From contig NZ_JADWYX010000020.1 in NCBI RefSeq assembly GCF_016786355.1, forward strand, positions 43,311 through 102,009: 58,699 nucleotides of DNA, given 5' to 3'. The notes beneath the pieces were generated by a model that saw only the letters and a list, made by a program, of their open reading frames with translations, did not search any database and was not told the DNA's origin. The position numbers and the translations under genes were made by a program. Every line of letters begins with the position of its first letter. Position 1 is the first letter of the stretch. Source of the DNA: Frankia sp. AgB1.9. Its GTDB lineage: Bacteria; Actinomycetota; Actinomycetes; Frankiales; Frankiaceae. Shown piece by piece: positions 40,726 to 47,774 of this stretch.

Positions 40726-42276
40726 TTACGCGCCCTCAGCGCGGGCCCGGCCGCGGGCCTGCCACCAGCGGCGGCCGCGCTCGGCATATTCCCGGCTCAG
40801 CAAAGGGGCCGGGCCTGGGTCGGCAGGTTCCCCCACAGGTGGCAAGATTTCCACAGAGACACTGGCCAGCGGGGCTGATTGCGAAACGCGCGGCGCCCGG
40901 GCCGGCGTTGGTCCTTGGTCCGCGGCGCTCGTTTCCTCGTCCGTCGTGCCGTCGGCGGCGGGCGCGGTCCGTGGCCACAGCTGGAAAGGGCGCACCTGGG
41001 CGGTTCGGCCTTTCACGGTGCGGGCCGGCATTTCCCAGACGTCGAAATCGTGGTGGTCACCCAGAGCGGTCGCCGTGGCGTCGCTGATCACGGTGGTTCC
41101 CGCCGGCCTGGCGAGGTCGCCGAGGCGCTGGGCGAGGTTCACCGTGTCGCCGACGAGCGTGTATTCCAACCGTTCCTCGCTCCCGAGCAGCGCGGCGGCC
41201 ACCGGGCCGCTGCACACGCCGATGCCGAGGCCGAACGGCGCGAGGCCGTCGGCGGCCCACGCCTCGTCGAGGCGGGCCTGCCTGGCGTGCATCACGCCCG
41301 CGGCGCGACACGCGAGCAGGGCGTGGTCGGGCCGCGTGAACGGCGCGCCGAACACGGCCATCACCGCGTCGCCGACGTACTGCATCACCGTCCCGCCGTG
41401 GCCGAGGATCGCGGCGTTCATCTCACGGCGGTGGGCACCCAGCTGCCCGGCCAGCGCCGCCGGGTCGGCCCGCTCGGCGATCGCCGAGTAGCCGCGCACA
41501 TCCGAGATGAGCACGGTGACCTCGAGCCGCTCGGTGCGTCCGGCGGCGCCGGCGTCGGCGCTCAGCTTCTCCGCGAGCCCGGACGGCAGTAGACGAGACA
41601 GCGTCTCGCCCTGTTCCTCGCGGCGCAGCAGCGCGGTATGCAGCAACCGCAGCCGGCGCAGCGCGCCGCGCCGGCCCGCGCTCGCGCCTTCGGCCAGCCG
41701 GAGGAAGATCTCCTCGATCTCGCCGTTGACCGCCTCCGGGGTCTGCCGGCGGGTGGCCGCGATCGCCTTCACAGGCCGGCCGGCGGCCACCGCGGCCAGC
41801 AGCTCCTCCTGTCCGGCACTGAGCTCCCCGCGCTGGGTCACCGGGGACAGCATCGCGGCGACGATCTGTGGGTCGAGCATCGAGCCGCCGGTGGCGACCT
41901 CCCTGATGGCGCGGGACAGCCGGCCCGGCTCGCCTACCTGGTCCTTGAGCAGGTAGGCGAACCCGGCGGCGCCGTCGGCGAGGAGGGCTATCGCGTACTC
42001 GGGGTCGTCGAACTGTGACAGCACCACGACCCCGGTGCCCGGGTGACGGCGGCGGACCTCCTTGGCGCCCGCGATCCCGTCGTCCTGGAAGGTCGGCGGC
42101 ATCCGGATGTCGGTCACGACGACCTGGGGATGAAGCTCGAACGCCGTACGGACCAGCTCGTCGCGGTCGGCGGCCACCGCCACGACCCGCACCGCCGGGT
42201 CGGTGGCCAGCAAGGCCCGTATGCCTTCCCGCGCGATGAGGTTGTCATCGGCGAGCAGCACCGTGATCGGTTCCAT
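40726..42276 (-). CDS. Receiver domain-class III adenylyl/guanylyl cyclase
   Basis: A 516-residue protein. Residues 1-125 form a receiver domain (VLLADDNLIAREGI, VVVTDIRMPPTFQDDG, VVLSQFDD, YLLKDQVG). A LuxR-like but poorly conserved segment follows (about 140-190). A class III cyclase occupies about 240-425: VTVLISDVRGYS and YVGDAVMAVFG hold the two metal-binding Asp residues, and VGDTVNLAQRLGD the transition-state Asn and Arg. The usual substrate-specifying Lys is Gln (MQYVGD), so ATP versus GTP use is uncertain. About 90 disordered residues end the protein. The receiver closely resembles that of the nearby NarL regulator, suggesting shared ancestry. ATG 42276 is used; 42285 is also possible. 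Confidence 0.9.
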   Translation of the reverse strand: MEPITVLLADDNLIAREGIRALLATDPAVRVVAVAADRDELVRTAFELHPQVVVTDIRMPPTFQDDGIAGAKEVRRRHPGTGVVVLSQFDDPEYAIALLADGAAGFAYLLKDQVGEPGRLSRAIREVATGGSMLDPQIVAAMLSPVTQRGELSAGQEELLAAVAAGRPVKAIAATRRQTPEAVNGEIEEIFLRLAEGASAGRRGALRRLRLLHTALLRREEQGETLSRLLPSGLAEKLSADAGAAGRTERLEVTVLISDVRGYSAIAERADPAALAGQLGAHRREMNAAILGHGGTVMQYVGDAVMAVFGAPFTRPDHALLACRAAGVMHARQARLDEAWAADGLAPFGLGIGVCSGPVAAALLGSEERLEYTLVGDTVNLAQRLGDLARPAGTTVISDATATALGDHHDFDVWEMPARTVKGRTAQVRPFQLWPRTAPAADGTTDEETSAADQGPTPARAPRVSQSAPLASVSVEILPPVGEPADPGPAPLLSREYAERGRRWWQARGRARAEGA

Positions 42277-42285
42277 GGCCACCAT

Positions 42286-42617
42286 TCAGCCCGTTTCGGG
42301 GGTCGCCGCCAATAGGGCCAGCACGGAACCGCGCGAGTGCTGGCACCCCGTTTTTCCGGATGCGGGCCGCACGAAAAGGAGCGGCGGGCCGCACCCTGGC
42401 TGCCTCGGGCTCCGCTTCCCGGCTGCGTCCTTCCTGGTCGGCGCCCGGAGCGGATGCCGGCGCACGCCGGCAGCACCCGAAATGCGGGGTGCTGCCACGC
42501 CGGAAACGAGCGGCTGACGCCCTCGGTCGCGCATCGCCGCGCTCCTAGCGTCTGGTGCCGACAACCCACCGCGGCTGGGCCAGAAACCACCGCCGCGCCT
42601 TTCCTGGGGAGGACGCC
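42286..42617. other. 332-bp intergenic region between cyclase and CNB genes
   Basis: This divergent region must hold both promoters. It contains a direct repeat GCGGGCCGCAC (near 42363 and 42387), a strong hairpin at 42469-42496, and the GGGGAGGA ribosome-binding site of the CNB gene. No gene is seen. Confidence 0.6.
42469..42496. promoter_or_regulatory. 10-bp hairpin between cyclase and CNB genes
   Basis: GGCAGCACCC (42469-42478) pairs perfectly with GGGTGCTGCC (42487-42496) over an 8-nt loop. As neither flanking gene ends here, it is more likely an operator or 5' UTR structure than a terminator. Confidence 0.45.
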
Positions 42618-43709
42618 ATGGGAACCAGAGTGGTCGAGTCGAGTGTCATGTCGATGTCGTGGATTCCGTCGGATGCTGTGCTGGGCTTCGGCAAGCTTCC
42701 GTTCTCGCTCGGGGTGAGTCACTACGACGAGCCGCTTCCGGACCAGGTCGACGACGTGGAGGCGCTGCGGCGCGCGGACCGGTTCCGGTTCGCCAACCGG
42801 CTCGCCGCGGCTGCGACCTTCTCCGACGACGGCCAGGTGCTGGCCTTCCGTTACACGGGTGGCGCGCTGACCGGGTCGACCACGGTGCGGCTCGCCGGAC
42901 TTGGCGCGACGTTCGCCGGCGTCCCGATGCCCGACCTGCGGGCCGAGCCGGTCGTCGGCGACGGGTGGGTGCGGTTCACCCAGACCGGCGGCGGCCGCAC
43001 GGCGCTGCCGCTGCCACGACAGATCGCCCGCCCGCCGTATTTCCGGCTGCAGAGCCCGGTCACCTGGTCGACGCTGTCACTGACGCTGTTCGCTGACGGC
43101 CGGGCCGACTACGAGCTGGTAGGCGCGAGCCCCTTCCCCCGGCACTGGGTCTACGACGCGGACGGCCGCCTCGTGCTCAAATCGGGGATCACCGACTGGT
43201 CCCGCTGGATGGCGCAGCCATCGCCACGGCACACTCCCTGGGGCGACGAGGACTCGCCCGCGCTGGTCGTCGCCGCCGAGACGGCGTTGGAGCGCGAGAT
43301 GTCCCACCGGATCATGCGAGCCGGCCAGCGCCCGCGGATCGAGAAGCTGCCCGCCGGCAGCGAGCTCGTGCGGCAGGGCACGCCGGGCGATGCCCTCTTC
43401 CTGCTGCTCGACGGCCTGCTCGGGGTCGACGTCGACGGCGCCCGGGTCGCCGAGGTCGGGCCCGGCGCGGTCGTCGGCGAGCGCTCGCTGCTCGAGGGCG
43501 GCCTGCGGACCGCCACGCTGACGGCCGTCACCCCGGTGCGGGTGGCGCACGCCGACAAGGACGCCGTCAACCTAGCCGCGCTCGCGAGGCTCGCCCGCGG
43601 TCACCGCCGGGAGGAACAGGACAGCGCGTCTGCCGGGCCGGGCCGGCCGGGGACGACAGCGGTCCCGGCGGCCCGCGCCCAGACTGGCCACGAGTCGGTG
43701 ACGGCGTGA
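42618..43709 (+). CDS. Cyclic nucleotide-binding domain protein
   Basis: A 363-residue protein; ATG 42618 has GGGGAGGA 5 nt upstream. The N-terminal 220 residues match no family I know; they contain beta-rich blocks such as FSDDGQVLAFRYTGGALTGS. Residues about 235-335 form a cNMP-binding fold: IEKLPAGSELVRQGTPGDAL, FLLLDGLLGVDVDG and VGERSLLEGGLRTATLTAV, where GERSLL...RTATLTA is the phosphate-binding cassette with its Arg. The divergent neighbour is a nucleotide cyclase and the next gene a metallo-hydrolase overlapping by 4 nt (GTGA), so it probably senses the cyclase product. Confidence 0.88.
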   Translation: MGTRVVESSVMSMSWIPSDAVLGFGKLPFSLGVSHYDEPLPDQVDDVEALRRADRFRFANRLAAAATFSDDGQVLAFRYTGGALTGSTTVRLAGLGATFAGVPMPDLRAEPVVGDGWVRFTQTGGGRTALPLPRQIARPPYFRLQSPVTWSTLSLTLFADGRADYELVGASPFPRHWVYDADGRLVLKSGITDWSRWMAQPSPRHTPWGDEDSPALVVAAETALEREMSHRIMRAGQRPRIEKLPAGSELVRQGTPGDALFLLLDGLLGVDVDGARVAEVGPGAVVGERSLLEGGLRTATLTAVTPVRVAHADKDAVNLAALARLARGHRREEQDSASAGPGRPGTTAVPAARAQTGHESVTA

Positions 43710-44560
43710 ACGTGCACCTGCTGGGCGTCAGGGGGTCGACGCCGGCGCCCGGGGAACCCTTTGCCCGCTACGGCGGCCACACCTCGTGCGTGGCGGTCAC
43801 CGTGGCGGGCGACCCGGCGCCGACCCTGGTCCTCGACGCAGGGACCGGGCTGCGTAACCTTGGCCCGCTGCTCGGCCAGGCGCCGTTCCGCGGCACGATC
43901 CTGCTGACCCACCTGCACTGGGACCATACCCAGGGCCTGCCGTTCGCGCCCGGCCTCGACCGGCCGGACGCGAGCGTCGAGCTGCGGGTGCCGGCCCAGC
44001 GCGGACGCAGCGCCGCGCGGCTGCTGTCCCGGTCGATGTCACCGCCGAGCTTCCCGATCGAGATCTCGGGCCTGCGCGGCCAGTGGCGCACCCGGCTCGT
44101 GCACCCGGGCACCCTGACGGTAGGGCCGCGGTTCACGGTCAGGGCCGCGGAGGTTCCGCACAAAGGCGGCCGTACCTTCGGCTACCGGGTCACGGCGGAC
44201 GGCGCATGCCTCGCGTACCTGCCCGACCACGCGCTGGCGGGCCGGCCGACGGCCGAGGCCCGCGCGCTGGCGACCGGGGCCGACCTGCTGCTTCACGACG
44301 CCTCGAACGGGTTCGGCGACCGTGCGGCGGCCGACGCTTACGGCCACTCGACGATGGACGACGCGATCCGGTTCGCCCGGGCGTGCCAGGTCCGCCGACT
44401 GGTCCTGATCCATCATGGCCCGGGCCGGACCGACACCGACCTCGATGCATTGGCGGCGCAAGTCGCCGTCGCCGAGGAAGGCGGCGACCTGCTGATAGGG
44501 CTGGGCCGGGAGGGCGATGTGATCCCCTGCGGCCAGCCCGCCCCCGCCGCCGTCCACTGA
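43706..44560 (+). CDS. Metallo-beta-lactamase-fold hydrolase (candidate cyclic nucleotide phosphodiesterase)
   Basis: A 284-residue protein. LDAGTGLRNLG and THLHWDHTQGLPF are the MBL metal-binding motifs (HxHxDH), with later ligands in VPHKGG, LPDH, LLHDAS and YGHSTMDDA. This arrangement is the Lactamase_B_2 type seen in phosphodiesterases and related hydrolases. The start overlaps the CNB gene stop by 4 nt, so the two are translationally coupled. With a cyclase divergent upstream, degradation of a cyclic nucleotide is a reasonable but unproved role; RNase Z-like or other phosphodiester substrates remain possible. Confidence 0.85.
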   Translation: MNVHLLGVRGSTPAPGEPFARYGGHTSCVAVTVAGDPAPTLVLDAGTGLRNLGPLLGQAPFRGTILLTHLHWDHTQGLPFAPGLDRPDASVELRVPAQRGRSAARLLSRSMSPPSFPIEISGLRGQWRTRLVHPGTLTVGPRFTVRAAEVPHKGGRTFGYRVTADGACLAYLPDHALAGRPTAEARALATGADLLLHDASNGFGDRAAADAYGHSTMDDAIRFARACQVRRLVLIHHGPGRTDTDLDALAAQVAVAEEGGDLLIGLGREGDVIPCGQPAPAAVH

Positions 44561-44697
44561 GGTGCGCACGCCGTCGCCAGCGTCAGCCGACAGCGCCGCG
44601 ATCACCGCCCGTCCCGTCCCGCGCGACAGGTCCTGAGCGGGCCACCGGAGGTCACGACGGCCGGACCGGCTGCGCCTGCGTCATCTGGTCCGGCGGG

Positions 44698-45159
44698 TCA
44701 GCTCGACGCCGCGGACCAGGTGATCTGCGGGGGGCGGACCGACGCGCAGGTCGGGTGGCCCTTGGCGTCCGTGAGGCCGAGGCGCCCGACGAGCAGCCCG
44801 GACTCGACCGCGGCCGCCAGGACGTCGGCCGGCACGGCGGTCAGCCACAGCTTGGCGCGACGGAACATGGTGAAGCCGCCGTCCGCCGGGTCGACGGTGC
44901 CCCAGTTGAGGTAGATGAACCGTTCGCCGGGCCGGCCCTGGACATACCGGCCCGTCAGGTCGATGCCGCCCGGCGTGACCGTTGACGTGCACTCCAGCGT
45001 CCACACCGCCGCGGCGACGTCGGCTCGAACCGGATCGAGCAGCTCGGCCGGCCGTTCCCGCCGCTGCACCGCGACATGAATGTTCTCGTAGCCCGCACGC
45101 CCGGCCGGGCCGGCGCAGCTCCGCCCCGGCAGATCGGTTCCCTCCACCCGGATCAGCAC
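44698..45159 (-). CDS. DUF5990 family protein
   Basis: A 153-residue single-domain protein from GTG 45159. ENIHVAVQRRERPAELLDPV, RYVQGRPGERFIYLNWG and FTMFRRAKLWLTAVPADVL are the conserved blocks of DUF5990, a family without known function found widely in bacteria. It has no signal or membrane segment. It lies 93 bp downstream of the Hsp70-PstS fusion on the same strand. Confidence 0.85.
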   Translation of the reverse strand: MLIRVEGTDLPGRSCAGPAGRAGYENIHVAVQRRERPAELLDPVRADVAAAVWTLECTSTVTPGGIDLTGRYVQGRPGERFIYLNWGTVDPADGGFTMFRRAKLWLTAVPADVLAAAVESGLLVGRLGLTDAKGHPTCASVRPPQITWSAASS

Positions 45160-45252
45160 CGGCCCATTGTCCGCCGCACGTCCGACAAGCCGGAGGCGGC
45201 CGGCACGGGGCCGGCCGCCTCGGGTGGGAACGGCGTTCGAAGCAGGGACCGG

Positions 45253-47724
45253 TCAGGCCGGTACTGGCCCGACCCCTTGTGTCAGGCCGTTCACCTTGTC
45301 GACGTTCTCCTTGACGGTGTTGTCGTCGCGGGGGACGTAGTGCGAGACCTGGGCGATCGACTGCTCGTTCTCCAGGAAGAACTTCATGTAGGCCGCCGTC
45401 GCCGGGTCGCGCAGCGCGTCGGTCCTGACGTAGACGTAGAGCGGCTTGCACAGCGGCGTGTAGACCCCGGTGCCGGCGGTGATCGCGTTCGGCGGCTCAC
45501 AGCCCGAACCACCGTTGACGAGCACGCCGCGCAGCTGGGCTCCCAATGTCTCGAACGTCGGGAAGTCCAGGAAGCCGATCGCGTCCCGGTCGGACAGCAC
45601 GGTGGAGGCGACGCCGCCCAGGTCCTTCACGGTGTAGTCCCGGGACTTCGTGCTGTCGCCGTTGATGCTGGAGTTGAACACCTCGGCCTGGACGGTGTTC
45701 TTCGCCGGGCCGACGAAGTTGATCGGCTCGTCCGGGTAGGACTTGTTGATCTGGTTCCACCTGGTGATCGTCGAGCCGGGGGCCCAGATCGACTTCAGCT
45801 GCGACAGGTTGAGGCAGCCCAGCCAGGTGTTCGCCGGGTTCACGATGATCGGCAGGGTGTGGTGGGCGATCTCGAACCCGACCACCTTGTCCTTGCAGCT
45901 CGGGTCGGGGGCGAACTTCGGGTCCAGCTCGAACGAGGCGCCGGCGATCGCGGCCTCACCGGAGCAGAGCTTGGTGAACGCCGTGCTGGTGTCGGTGACG
46001 GTCGAGTCGAAGGCGACGGTGACGTTCGGCTGGCTCGACGCCAGCTCCTGGGACGCCTTCTCCAGAATCGGGGCGACCTCGTCGGAGTTCGCGACCCGGA
46101 CCACGTTGCGCGGCGGTGTGACCGCCGCCGGGGTGGTGGGCGCCGCGACGGTCGCGGGCGCGACCGTCGGCGCGGTCGTCGCCCCGGCGACGGTCGCGTC
46201 CCCGTTGCCGCCCTGCGTGAGCACGACGCCGAGCGTCGCGCCGCCGGCGATGAAGACCACGGCCGCGACCAGCGCGGCGATCCCGCCCGCGGACCGCAGC
46301 GGGCCGAGGCCGCCGCGCCGAGCCTTGCGGCCGCCGCCGCCCCGGGCGCCGCCGCCGGGGCTGGGCGCCGGACCAGCCGGCGCGGCCGTGTTCCACGCCG
46401 CGAGTCCCGTCGCCTGGGTGGCACCTGCCGTCGCGGCGGCCGTGGCCGGGAACGACTCGTAGGCCGCGGTGATCAACGCGGTCGACTCCGCGTCGTCCGG
46501 TGCGCTCGCGGCGGCGATCGGTACCGTCGCTCCCGCGCCGGCGAGCGAGCCCGACGGTGGCAGCGACACGCCGGGGAACGACGCGAGCTCCGGAGGCTCG
46601 CTCGCGAAAGCGCCGCCGAGCAGCGCGGTCTCGCCGCCGGCCGGTGGCTCAGCCTGCTCGGCGAGGCCGATGGCGAGCAGCGCGGCGCCGATCGCCAGGT
46701 CCTCCGCCGGCGGCTCCTCGAACCGGCGCGCGCCGGGCAGCGCGGCCCGCACCAGCCGGCCGACCAGCGGCATCCGGGCGAGTCCGCCGTACAGCAGCAC
46801 CGACGACAGCCCGTCGGCGGTCGTCGGAACCGAGCGGACCGTCCGGGCCAGCACCCGCACGCTGTCCTCGACGGCCGGCGTGACCAGCCGTTCGAGGTCG
46901 TCGCGGCGCAGCGTCACCCAGGCGAACGCCCCGGGCAGCGTGACCGGGACCGACGCCTCGTCGTCCGCCGCCAGCGTCTCCTTGGCCGCGACGACCTCGG
47001 CGCGCAGCCGGCCGAGCGCCGCGGCCGTGGCCGGCTCGGTCCGGTCCAGCCGGGCGACGTCCACCCCGCTGGCGGCCAGCACGTGCTCCAGCAGCAGGTC
47101 GTCGATCTCGACGCCGGCCATCCCAGCCGGCGTGCCGACGACCTCGGCGCCGTAGTCGGAGACGGACAGCACCGCGGCCTCGCACGCGCCGGCCCCGAAG
47201 TCGTAGACCGCGATCAGGTCCGCGCCCCGTCCGGGCGTCCGGGCCGCCGCGCGCCGGGCCAGCACGGCGCCGAGCGCGTCGGCCGCCGGCACCGCCCGCA
47301 CCGGCACGTCCAGGTCCAGGCGTTCCAGCGCCTCGCTGAACAGCTCACGGCGCCGGGAGGTCCAGCTCGTGGGGAACGTCAGGACGACCTGGTCCGGCGC
47401 CTCGCCCCGGCTCTCGGTGACGGTCGCGAGCACGCGGTCGAGGAACCGGGTGACCAGGCCCTCCGGCGTGTACGCGGAACCGCCGACCATGATCGGAGCG
47501 GGATCGCCGACCCGGCGCAGGAACCCGTGGGCCGCCCGCGACGGCTCGGCGAGCGCCCGCCGCGCGGCGGCCCGGCCGAACACCACCGGGGCGCCCGCTG
47601 GGAAGTAGAGGACCGTCGGAATCGACGAACCGCCGGCGACCGTCAGAATCTGTGGCCAGTCGCCCGCCGCCACGGCGACCGTGGTGTTCGCCGTTCCGAT
47701 GTCGATACCAAGCTGGTAGCCCAT
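45253..47724 (-). CDS. Hsp70-like ATPase fused to membrane helix and PstS-like binding domain
   Basis: An 823-residue fusion. Residues 1-345 are an Hsp70/actin-type ATPase: GIDIGTANTTVAVA (phosphate 1), VYDFGAGACEAAVLSV (phosphate 2) and VLLYGGLARMPLVGRLV (adenosine). The Hsp70 peptide-binding domain is missing. A disordered Ala/Gly-rich stretch leads to one membrane helix (about 480-500), after a Lys/Arg-rich patch giving an inside-to-outside orientation. A Thr/Pro-rich linker then joins a periplasmic-type binding domain (about 540-823) like PstS phosphate-binding proteins: GEAAIAGASFELDP, LSQLKSIWAPGSTITRWNQI, TVLSDRDAIGFLDFP. The layout suggests transmembrane signalling from external ligand binding to an internal ATPase. 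It sits 50 bp after a membrane Ser/Thr kinase gene on the same strand. Confidence 0.88.
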   Translation of the reverse strand: MGYQLGIDIGTANTTVAVAAGDWPQILTVAGGSSIPTVLYFPAGAPVVFGRAAARRALAEPSRAAHGFLRRVGDPAPIMVGGSAYTPEGLVTRFLDRVLATVTESRGEAPDQVVLTFPTSWTSRRRELFSEALERLDLDVPVRAVPAADALGAVLARRAAARTPGRGADLIAVYDFGAGACEAAVLSVSDYGAEVVGTPAGMAGVEIDDLLLEHVLAASGVDVARLDRTEPATAAALGRLRAEVVAAKETLAADDEASVPVTLPGAFAWVTLRRDDLERLVTPAVEDSVRVLARTVRSVPTTADGLSSVLLYGGLARMPLVGRLVRAALPGARRFEEPPAEDLAIGAALLAIGLAEQAEPPAGGETALLGGAFASEPPELASFPGVSLPPSGSLAGAGATVPIAAASAPDDAESTALITAAYESFPATAAATAGATQATGLAAWNTAAPAGPAPSPGGGARGGGGRKARRGGLGPLRSAGGIAALVAAVVFIAGGATLGVVLTQGGNGDATVAGATTAPTVAPATVAAPTTPAAVTPPRNVVRVANSDEVAPILEKASQELASSQPNVTVAFDSTVTDTSTAFTKLCSGEAAIAGASFELDPKFAPDPSCKDKVVGFEIAHHTLPIIVNPANTWLGCLNLSQLKSIWAPGSTITRWNQINKSYPDEPINFVGPAKNTVQAEVFNSSINGDSTKSRDYTVKDLGGVASTVLSDRDAIGFLDFPTFETLGAQLRGVLVNGGSGCEPPNAITAGTGVYTPLCKPLYVYVRTDALRDPATAAYMKFFLENEQSIAQVSHYVPRDDNTVKENVDKVNGLTQGVGPVPA

Positions 47725-47774
47725 CGCTGTGTCACCTGTGCCCTTTTGCTGTTACACGTGCCATCTGGAATGTC

